Origin: Sphingomonas sp. UBA1000
GTDB lineage: Bacteria; Pseudomonadota; Alphaproteobacteria; Sphingomonadales; Sphingomonadaceae
Assembly: GCA_002291855.1 (NCBI GenBank)
Contig: DBAW01000277.1
Location: 1 to 8,584 of the forward strand
DNA length: 8,584 bases
Direction: 5' to 3'
A program made the position numbers and the translations under genes. The first letter of the stretch is position 1, and every line of letters starts with the position of its first letter. Shown piece after piece: positions 1-5,437 of this stretch. The notes under the pieces are model-generated. The model worked only from the letters and a program-made list of their open reading frames with translations, did no database searches and had not been told where the DNA came from.

Positions 1-1128
1 CTGCTCCAGTATGAAGTCGTCGTCGAACAGATGGGCGGCGAAGTGCAGGATGTCGAAGTCTCCGCGCTCAAGCGCCAGAATCTCGAAGAGCTGATCGAGA
101 AGATCCAGCTTCAGGCCGAATTGCTCGAACTGCGCGCCAATCCGGACCGCCCCGCCGAAGGCACGGTCGTCGAGGCGCAGCTCGACAAGGGCCGCGGCCC
201 GGTGGCGACGATCTTGGTCGGGCGCGGCACGCTCAAGGTCGGCGACGTGTTCGTCGTCGGCGCGGAAAGCGGCAAGGTGCGCGCGATGATCGACGACAAG
301 GGCCGGCAGGTGAAGGTTGCCGGTCCGTCGACGCCGGTCGAGGTGCTCGGCCTGTCGGGCGTGCCGATGGCCGGCGACCAGCTGACCGTCGTCGAGAACG
401 AGGCCCGCGCCCGCGAGGTCGCCGCCTATCGCGCCAGCGTCATCCAGCAGAAGCGGACGACATCGGCCCCGGCGAGCCTCGAATCGATGTTCTCGGCGCT
501 GCGCGACAAGCAGGCGATGGAATATCCGGTGGTGGTCAAGGCCGACACCCAGGGTTCGGCCGAAGCCATTGTCGGCGCGCTGAACAAGATCGGGACCGAG
601 GACATCCGCGTCCGCATCCTGCATTCGGGCGTCGGCGGCATCACCGAGAGCGACGTCATCCTGGCGAGCGCGTCCAAGGCCCCGATCATCGGCTTCAACG
701 TCCGCGCCAATGCCAAGGCGCGCGAGATTGCCAACCGTGACGGCGTCGCGCTCAAATATTACGACGTGATCTATCACCTGACCGACGAGATCCGCGCCGG
801 CATGGCCGGGCAGCTCGGCCCGGAATCGATCGAACATGTCGTCGGCCGCGCGGAAGTGCGCGAGGTCTTCTCGGCGGGCAAGCATGGCAAGGCCGCCGGT
901 CTGCTCGTCACCGAAGGCTTTATCCGCAAGGCGCTCAAGGCGCGCATCACGCGCAACGATGTCATCATCTACAACGGCTCGATCGCCTCGCTGCGGCGGT
1001 TCAAGGACGATGTCGCGGAAGTGCGCGCAGGTCTGGAATGCGGCGTGACCTTTGAGGGTCATACCGACATCAAGGCCGGCGACTATCTGGAGACGTTCGA
1101 GGTCGAGCTGCGCGACCGCACGCTGTGA
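1..1128 (+). CDS. infB: Translation initiation factor IF-2, C-terminal part (5' end outside window)
   Basis: IF-2 is the GTPase that brings initiator fMet-tRNA to the 30S subunit and promotes 50S joining in the cytoplasm. The reading frame is open from base 1, so the gene is cut by the left edge. The 375 visible residues start just past the usual NKID motif of the G domain. They include the G5-like VSAL (about residues 20-23), then LQAELLELRA and LDKGRGPVAT (domain II beta barrel), LGLSGVPMAGD, a linker, KADTQGSAEAI and HSGVGGITESD (domain III), and the fMet-tRNA-binding C-terminal domain with AEVREVFSAGKHG and SLRRFKDDVAEVRAGLECG. The order and spacing match bacterial IF-2 through to its normal C-terminus. 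The TGA stop overlaps the rbfA start, which fits the common nusA-infB-rbfA operon. Nothing looks broken in the visible part. Confidence 0.97.
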   Translation: MLQYEVVVEQMGGEVQDVEVSALKRQNLEELIEKIQLQAELLELRANPDRPAEGTVVEAQLDKGRGPVATILVGRGTLKVGDVFVVGAESGKVRAMIDDKGRQVKVAGPSTPVEVLGLSGVPMAGDQLTVVENEARAREVAAYRASVIQQKRTTSAPASLESMFSALRDKQAMEYPVVVKADTQGSAEAIVGALNKIGTEDIRVRILHSGVGGITESDVILASASKAPIIGFNVRANAKAREIANRDGVALKYYDVIYHLTDEIRAGMAGQLGPESIEHVVGRAEVREVFSAGKHGKAAGLLVTEGFIRKALKARITRNDVIIYNGSIASLRRFKDDVAEVRAGLECGVTFEGHTDIKAGDYLETFEVELRDRTL

Positions 1129-1541
1129 GCCGGGCGGGAAACGGCACGCGCGGCGGCGCAACCGGCGAACCGTCGGTGCGGCTGCTGCGCGTGGGCGAGC
1201 AGGTGCGCCACGCGCTGTCCGACGTGCTGATGCGCGGCGATGTGCATGACGATGTGCTCGCCGCGCACAGCGTGTCGGTGACCGAGGTGCGGATGTCGCC
1301 GGACCTGCGCCACGCGACCGTGTTCGTGAAGCCGCTGCTGGGCGCGGACGAAAAGGACGTGCTCGACGCGCTGAAGCGCAACGTCAAATATCTGCGCGGC
1401 GAAGTGGCGAGGCGGGTGAACCTCAAATTTTCCGCCCAGCTCAAATTCCTGCCCGATGAAAGCTTCGACGAGGCGAGCCGCATCGATTCGGTGTTGCGCA
1501 GCCCGAAGGTCGCGCAGGATCTGGGCGGCGAGGACGACTGA
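1125..1541 (+). CDS. rbfA: 30S ribosome-binding factor RbfA
   Basis: RbfA is a small KH-fold protein that binds 16S rRNA and assists late maturation of the 30S subunit. The 138-residue product is in the normal range. Family signatures are visible: VRLLRVGEQVRHALSDVL (about residues 18-35), VTEVRMSPDLRHATVFVKP (about 47-65), and the region from LNAL-like helix to RVNLKFSAQLKFLPDESFDEASRID near residues 105-127. The start is GTG at 1125, overlapping the infB stop as GTGA, a 4-nt overlap that implies translational coupling; no strong separate Shine-Dalgarno is visible. A second in-frame GTG at 1176 (residue 18) would remove a Gly/Arg-rich tail not needed for the fold, so the exact start is less certain than the gene. 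The next gene is a peptidase, not truB. Confidence 0.95.
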   Translation: MSRAGNGTRGGATGEPSVRLLRVGEQVRHALSDVLMRGDVHDDVLAAHSVSVTEVRMSPDLRHATVFVKPLLGADEKDVLDALKRNVKYLRGEVARRVNLKFSAQLKFLPDESFDEASRIDSVLRSPKVAQDLGGEDD

Positions 1542-1565
1542 TCCGCACCGCACGGGGTTGAACCG

Positions 1566-1590
1566 GCGGGAAAAACCCGCACAGTGCGGG
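1566..1590 (+). repeat. Competing inverted repeats just before the S9 peptidase start
   Basis: Two hairpins share one arm. GCGGG (1566-1570) can pair with CCCGC (1576-1580) across an AAAAA loop. CCCGCAC (1576-1582) can instead pair with GTGCGGG (1584-1590), effectively a 6-bp stem with a 3-nt loop. The second arm ends one base before the ATG at 1592. Further CCGCAC copies at 1543-1548 and 1548-1553 could also pair with GTGCGG. There is no T-run downstream, so this is not a standard intrinsic terminator. A role in limiting ribosome access to the S9 gene is inference. Confidence 0.5.
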
Positions 1591-1591
1591 C

Positions 1592-3721
1592 ATGACCGGC
1601 CTGTCCCCCGCCCCGCTCGCTGCCACTGCATGTGGCGTGCTGTTCCGCCCGATCTTCGGCCTTGCGCTCGCCACCCTGCTTGCAGGTGCAGCCGGCGCGC
1701 AGACGCCCGCCCCCGCCACCGCGCCTGCCCCTGCACCGGGCGTTGCAGCGGGCGCGCCGGCCACGCTGACCGGCCAGGATCTGTTCAACCTGGAAGTCGC
1801 GACCGATCCGCAGATCAGCCCGGACGGCACGATCATCGCCTATGTCCGCCGGTCGAACGACATCATGACCGATCGCGCGCGGCCGACCATCTGGACGGTC
1901 GACACACGCAGCGGCGCGCACACGCCGCTGGTCGCGGGTGCGGGATCGCATCTGCGCCCGCGCTGGTCGCCCGACGGCACCCGCCTTGCCTATGTCTCGA
2001 CCGCCGAGGGCGGCGGCGCGCAGCTTTATGTGCGCTGGCTGGCGACCGGCCAGACCGCGCGGATCACCGGCCTGCCCACCGCCCCGTCGGGCATCGCCTG
2101 GTCGCCCGACGGCACGCGCATCGCCTATACGATGCGGGTCCCCGCCGAGGCCCCGTCGCTCGCCAAGCCGCTGCACAAGCCCGAGGGCGCGGAATGGGCC
2201 AAGCCGCTCGAAATCTATGACCGGGTCGTCTACCGCACCGATGCCGAAGGCTATCTGAAGCCGGGGCTGGACCAGATTTTCCTCGTCTCGGCCGAAGGCG
2301 GCGCGCCGCGCCAGCTGACCTTTGCCAAACAGCCGATCGGCGGGTCGATCGACTGGACGGCCGATGGCCGCGCACTGATCTTCAGCGCCAATCTGACCGA
2401 GCGGTGGCAGCTCGAAGGGTTCGACACCGAACTGCACGAGCTGGACATCGCCACCGGCGCGATCCGCCGCCTGACCGACCGGCGCGGCCCCGATCAGGAT
2501 CCCGCCGTCTCGCCCGACGGCAAATGGATCGCCTATACCGGCTTTGACGATGCCGGCCGCGCCTATGAAACGGGCGAGCTGTGGGTGATGCCGCGTGGCG
2601 GCGGCGCGCCGCGTTCGCTGACCGCGCGGCTCGACCGCGATGTGTCGTCGCCGGTCTGGGCGGCGGATTCGCGGTCGATTTATGCGCTGCAGGACGATCG
2701 CGGCACGACGCGGGTGATCCGCATCGGCCTTGACGGATCGGTCCGCACGGTGGCCGAGGGGCTGACCGATGCCGGGCTCGACCGCCCCTATGCCGGGGGC
2801 GCGTTCAGCGTCGCGCGCGACGGCAGCATCGCCATCACCGCGGGCACGGCACAGCGCCCGTCCGACATCGCGCTTGTGCGCGGCGGCACCACCCGGCGGC
2901 TCACCCGGCTCAACGACGACTGGCTGGGGGCCAGGACGCTGGGCGAGGTCCGCAAGATCAGCGCGACCGCGTTCGACGGCAAGCAGATCGATGGCTGGCT
3001 GACCATCCCGCCGGTTCCCGCCAAGGGCGGGCGGCACCCGCTGATCCTTGAAATCCATGGCGGCCCGCACACCGCCTATGGCCCGTCCTTTGCGACCGAC
3101 AACCAGCTTTATGCGAGCGCCGGCTATGCGGTGCTGTCGGTCAATCCGCGCGGTTCGACCAGCTATGGCGAGGCGTTTGCCAACGAAATCGACAAGACCT
3201 ATCCGGCCCGCGACTATGACGATCTGATGAGCGCGGTCGATGCCGCCATCGCCACCGGGCTGATCGATCCCGACAATCTGTTCGTCACCGGCGGATCGGG
3301 CGGCGGCGTGTTGACCAGCTGGATTATCGGCAAGACCGACCGGTTCAGGGCCGCCGCCACGCAGAAGCCGGTGATCGACTGGGCAAGCTTTGCGCTCACC
3401 GCCGACAATCCGGCCTATTTCACCCGCTACTGGTTCGGCAAAAAGCCGTGGGAAGACCCCCAGACCTATTGGGCGCGCTCGCCCCTGTCGCTGGTCGGCA
3501 ATGTGAAGACCCCGACCCTGGTGGTCGTCGGGTCGGAGGATTACCGCACCCCGGTCAGCGAATCCGAACAATATTATTCGGCGCTGCAACTGCAGGGTGT
3601 GCCGACCATGCTGGTCAAGGTGCCGGGGGCGAGCCATGGCGGCATCGCCGCGCGCCCGTCCCAGTCGGCGGCCAAGGCGGCGGCGATCACCGGCTGGTTC
3701 GACCGTTACCGCAAGCAATAA
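1592..3721 (+). CDS. Exported S9 family serine peptidase (prolyl oligopeptidase / acylaminoacyl peptidase type)
   Basis: This is a two-domain serine peptidase expected to cleave short peptides in the periplasm. Residues about 17-36 form a signal peptide (LFRPIFGLALATLLAGAAGA) followed by a Pro/Ala-rich linker. Residues about 55-430 form a beta-propeller with repeated SPDG-type strands (ISPDGTIIAY, RWSPDGTRLAY, AWSPDGTRIAY, AVSPDGKWIAY). The alpha/beta hydrolase domain (about 440-709) has the HGGP oxyanion motif at 489-492, nucleophile S569 in GGSGGG, D650 in GSEDYRTP and H682 in GASHGG. Length (709 aa) is typical. GGSGGG replaces the more common GGSYGG but keeps the nucleophile elbow. The start is uncertain: ATG 1592 has no well-spaced Shine-Dalgarno and gives an odd N-terminus, whereas GTG 1637 (residue 16) gives a compact signal peptide. 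It lies 50 nt after rbfA and 30 nt before the DLH gene, so co-transcription with the latter is likely. The exact subfamily and substrate cannot be fixed from sequence. Confidence 0.93.
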   Translation: MTGLSPAPLAATACGVLFRPIFGLALATLLAGAAGAQTPAPATAPAPAPGVAAGAPATLTGQDLFNLEVATDPQISPDGTIIAYVRRSNDIMTDRARPTIWTVDTRSGAHTPLVAGAGSHLRPRWSPDGTRLAYVSTAEGGGAQLYVRWLATGQTARITGLPTAPSGIAWSPDGTRIAYTMRVPAEAPSLAKPLHKPEGAEWAKPLEIYDRVVYRTDAEGYLKPGLDQIFLVSAEGGAPRQLTFAKQPIGGSIDWTADGRALIFSANLTERWQLEGFDTELHELDIATGAIRRLTDRRGPDQDPAVSPDGKWIAYTGFDDAGRAYETGELWVMPRGGGAPRSLTARLDRDVSSPVWAADSRSIYALQDDRGTTRVIRIGLDGSVRTVAEGLTDAGLDRPYAGGAFSVARDGSIAITAGTAQRPSDIALVRGGTTRRLTRLNDDWLGARTLGEVRKISATAFDGKQIDGWLTIPPVPAKGGRHPLILEIHGGPHTAYGPSFATDNQLYASAGYAVLSVNPRGSTSYGEAFANEIDKTYPARDYDDLMSAVDAAIATGLIDPDNLFVTGGSGGGVLTSWIIGKTDRFRAAATQKPVIDWASFALTADNPAYFTRYWFGKKPWEDPQTYWARSPLSLVGNVKTPTLVVVGSEDYRTPVSESEQYYSALQLQGVPTMLVKVPGASHGGIAARPSQSAAKAAAITGWFDRYRKQ

Positions 3722-3723
3722 CA

Positions 3724-3741
3724 CGGCCCGCGCCCGGGCCG
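3724..3741 (+). repeat. Intergenic hairpin before the DLH-family gene
   Basis: CGGCCCG (3724-3730) and CGGGCCG (3735-3741) can form a 7-bp GC stem with a CGCC loop, two bases after the S9 stop codon. Its 3' base touches the Shine-Dalgarno of the next gene (GGGGAGGA, 3741-3748). There is no T-run, so it is not a standard terminator. It could protect the upstream message end or tune initiation of the next gene; both are inferences. Confidence 0.45.
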
Positions 3742-3742
3742 G

Positions 3743-3747
3743 GGAGG
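3743..3747 (+). promoter_or_regulatory. Shine-Dalgarno fixing the DLH-family start
   Basis: GGAGG lies 4 nt before the ATG at 3752. It supports this start over the in-frame ATG at 3845, which has no such site, and so supports keeping the N-terminal region that carries the twin-arginine motif. Confidence 0.8.
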
Positions 3748-3751
3748 ACAG

Positions 3752-4630
3752 ATGGACGAGCTTCGCCAGCGCGCGATCGCGCTTTATGACGCCTTCACCC
3801 ATGGCCCGGGCGGGGACCGCGACCGGCGCGGTTTTCTGCGCGACATGACGCTGCTCGCCGGCTCCGCCGCTGCTGCCGAGGCGCTGATCGCCGCCATTGC
3901 CCCGGCGGCGGCGGCCGCCGCCATCGTGCCCGCCGATGATCCGCGCCTTGTCACCCGCACCGATGAATGGGCGAGCGCGCCCGGGCGAACGATGCGCGCC
4001 TATGTCGCGCGCCCGGCAAGGGGCCGGCCGCGTGCCGCGATCGTCGTCATCCACGAAAATCGCGGCCTGAACGACCATATCCGCGATGTCGCGCGGCGCA
4101 TGGCGCTGGAGGGTTTTGTCGCCGTCGCGCCCGATTTCCTCGCGCCCGGCGGCGGCACGCCCGCCGATGCCGATCAGGCGCGCACGATGATCGGCCAGCT
4201 CGATCTCGCCCGCACGCTTGCCGATGCCCAGTCGGCCATCGGCCATGCCGCGCAGCTGGTGCCGGGGCGCAAGGCCGGGGTCACCGGCTTTTGCTGGGGC
4301 GGGGCGCTGGTGCTGCGGCTCGCGGTCGCCGGCGCGCCGGGGCTGAAGGCGGCGGTCAGCTATTATGGCCCGGCCCCCGATCCGGCCGAGGCGGAGCGGG
4401 TGGCAGTGCCGGTGATGATCCATCTGCCCGCGCTCGATGCGCGGGTGGCGGCGACGGTGCGCCCCTTTGCCGGGGCGCTGATGCGCGCCGGGCGGCCGCT
4501 TGAGCTGCACGAATATCCGGGCGCGAACCATGCGTTCAACAATGACAGCTCGGCCGAACGCTATGACGCCCCCGCCGCCACGCTGGCATGGGAACGGACG
4601 ACGGGCTTTTTCCGCACCCATCTGGGCTGA
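3752..4630 (+). CDS. Dienelactone hydrolase family protein with twin-arginine signal
   Basis: This 292-residue protein is an alpha/beta hydrolase of the dienelactone hydrolase (DLH) family, which uses a cysteine nucleophile to hydrolyse lactones or esters. The N-terminus carries a Tat-like signal: DRRGFLRD with R25-R26, then an Ala-rich hydrophobic stretch (about 32-57) ending in AAAAAA. The hydrolase domain spans about 65-292. Visible active-site residues are E102 (HENRGL), nucleophile C181 in GFCWGG, D229 (ALDARV) and H260 (GANHAFNN), matching the Glu/Cys/Asp/His arrangement of DLH. Classical chlorocatechol-pathway DLH is shorter and cytoplasmic, so this belongs to the broader family with a leader and its substrate is unknown. 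No ring-cleavage or maleylacetate genes lie nearby. It follows the S9 gene by 30 nt with a strong ribosome binding site and is probably in the same transcript. Family call is firm; export route is likely; function is open. Confidence 0.92.
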   Translation: MDELRQRAIALYDAFTHGPGGDRDRRGFLRDMTLLAGSAAAAEALIAAIAPAAAAAAIVPADDPRLVTRTDEWASAPGRTMRAYVARPARGRPRAAIVVIHENRGLNDHIRDVARRMALEGFVAVAPDFLAPGGGTPADADQARTMIGQLDLARTLADAQSAIGHAAQLVPGRKAGVTGFCWGGALVLRLAVAGAPGLKAAVSYYGPAPDPAEAERVAVPVMIHLPALDARVAATVRPFAGALMRAGRPLELHEYPGANHAFNNDSSAERYDAPAATLAWERTTGFFRTHLG

Positions 4631-4651
4631 TCGCTATGATCTGAGCCCGCG

Positions 4652-4695
4652 TTCGTGTTATGTTCCGACCGCACGAATCGCCCCGGCGCGGCGAT
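4652..4695 (+). repeat. Two adjacent inverted repeats in the GST gene leader
   Basis: TTCGTG (4652-4657) can pair with CACGAA (4672-4677) across a 14-nt loop. ATCGCC (4677-4682) can pair with GGCGAT (4690-4695) across a 7-nt loop. They share base 4677. The second stem ends 3 nt before the GST Shine-Dalgarno. No T-run follows and no convincing promoter was found in this 81-nt gap. Their role is unknown and chance pairing is possible in DNA this GC-rich. Confidence 0.35.
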
Positions 4696-4698
4696 GGC

Positions 4699-4705
4699 GG
4701 AGGAG
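4699..4705 (+). promoter_or_regulatory. Shine-Dalgarno that decides the GST start
   Basis: GGAGGAG is placed 6 nt before the ATG at 4712. It selects that ATG over the upstream in-frame GTG at 4655 and ATG at 4694, neither of which has a comparable site. Confidence 0.8.
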
Positions 4706-4711
4706 CATGAG

Positions 4712-5332
4712 ATGGACGAGCTGATCCTGTATACCCATCCGATGTCGCGCGGCCGCACCGCGCGCTGGATGCTTGAGGAGCTGGGCCTGCCCTATCGCGC
4801 GGTGCTGCTCGACTATGGCACGACGATGAAGGCGCCCGAATATTTGGCCGTCAATCCGATGGGCAAGGTGCCGGCGCTGCGCCACGGCCAGACGGTGGTC
4901 ACCGAATGCGCGGCGATCTGCGCCTATCTGGCCGATGCCTTTCCCGAAGCCGGCCTCGCCCCGCCGCCGGGCAGCGCTGCGCGGGGGGCCTATTATCGCT
5001 GGCTGTTCATCGCCGCCGGGCCGGTCGAGGCGGCGGTGATCGACCGGGTGCTGGGCGTGACCATCGCCGCCGAACAGCAGGCGATGGTCGGCTATGGCAG
5101 CTATGAAGCGGTGGTCGACATGCTCGACGCGCATCTGGCGGCCAATGACTATGCGACCGGCGACCGGTTCAGCGCCGCCGATGTCATGCTCGGCGCGCAG
5201 ATCGGCTGGGGGCTGGAGTTCGGCACCCTGCCGAGGCGCGCCTCCTTTGCCGCCTATGCCGAACGGCTGCTCGCGCGGCCGGCGGCGCAGCGCGCCCGCG
5301 CGATCGACGACGAGGCGATGGCCGCCGGCTGA
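4712..5332 (+). CDS. Glutathione S-transferase family protein
   Basis: A 206-residue cytoplasmic GST-fold protein, expected to bind glutathione and conjugate or reduce electrophiles. The N-terminal thioredoxin-like domain (about 1-80) has YTHPMSRGRTARWMLEELG with the likely catalytic-region S12, NPMGKVPAL with cis-proline P54, and TECAAICAYLAD with E65. The position after that Glu, usually Ser in the glutathione-binding E-S pair, is Cys (C66). The C-terminal helical domain contains the N-capping-box motif FSAADVMLG. The start at 4712 is chosen because of GGAGGAG 6 nt upstream and because the usual beta-strand LILYTHP begins at once; the longer frame from 4655 adds 19 unlikely residues. It lies 81 nt after the DLH-family gene on the same strand, so co-transcription is possible. 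The substrate cannot be deduced; the class is uncertain. Confidence 0.93.
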   Translation: MDELILYTHPMSRGRTARWMLEELGLPYRAVLLDYGTTMKAPEYLAVNPMGKVPALRHGQTVVTECAAICAYLADAFPEAGLAPPPGSAARGAYYRWLFIAAGPVEAAVIDRVLGVTIAAEQQAMVGYGSYEAVVDMLDAHLAANDYATGDRFSAADVMLGAQIGWGLEFGTLPRRASFAAYAERLLARPAAQRARAIDDEAMAAG

Positions 5333-5354
5333 TCGGCGATCCGGCGCAGATGAC

Positions 5355-5389
5355 AAAAAGGGCGCGGCGGCCACCCGGCCCCCGCGCCC
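5355..5389 (-). terminator. Intrinsic terminator of the M13 peptidase gene
   Basis: Read on the minus strand, GGGCGCGG (5389-5382) pairs with CCGCGCCC (5367-5360), with an inner GGCC/GGCC stem (5380-5377 with 5372-5369) around a GGGT loop, then a TTTTT run at 5359-5355. This is the standard form of a Rho-independent terminator and lies about 48 nt after the M13 stop codon. On the plus strand the hairpin has no trailing T-run, so it should be weaker for the GST transcript. Confidence 0.75.
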
Positions 5390-5405
5390 CGCATTCGTCC
5401 GCGAT

Positions 5406-5431
5406 CCGGCCCGCCGTCACCGGCGGGCCGG
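5406..5431. terminator. Strong symmetric hairpin between convergent genes
   Basis: CCGGCCCGCCG (5406-5416) and CGGCGGGCCGG (5421-5431) form a perfect 11-bp GC stem with a TCAC loop. It stands 6 nt past the M13 stop and 73 nt past the GST stop. Neither side carries a T-run, so it may be an accessory or bidirectional transcription block or an end-protecting stem, not a complete intrinsic terminator. Confidence 0.5.
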
Positions 5432-5437
5432 GATGCG

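Noticed and set aside
1566..1590. The hairpins after rbfA as an intrinsic terminator.
   Set aside because: No T-run follows either stem; the only homopolymer is the A5 inside the loop.
1070..4621. A 1183-codon open frame on the minus strand across infB end, rbfA, S9 and DLH genes.
   Set aside because: It lies opposite four well-recognised genes, its product is rich in Arg, Gly, Asp and His with no domain I recognise, and long antisense frames are expected where third positions are mostly G or C.
4635..4640. TATGAT as a -10 box for a GST promoter.
   Set aside because: No acceptable -35 hexamer is found 16-18 bp upstream.
4655..4711. Upstream GTG start for the GST, adding 19 residues.
   Set aside because: No ribosome binding site fits it, the extra residues are not part of the fold, and GGAGGAG is ideally spaced for the ATG at 4712.
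3752..5332. DLH plus GST as part of a chloroaromatic degradation pathway.
   Set aside because: No ring-cleavage dioxygenase, cycloisomerase, maleylacetate reductase or LysR regulator is present, and the DLH-like protein has an export signal.
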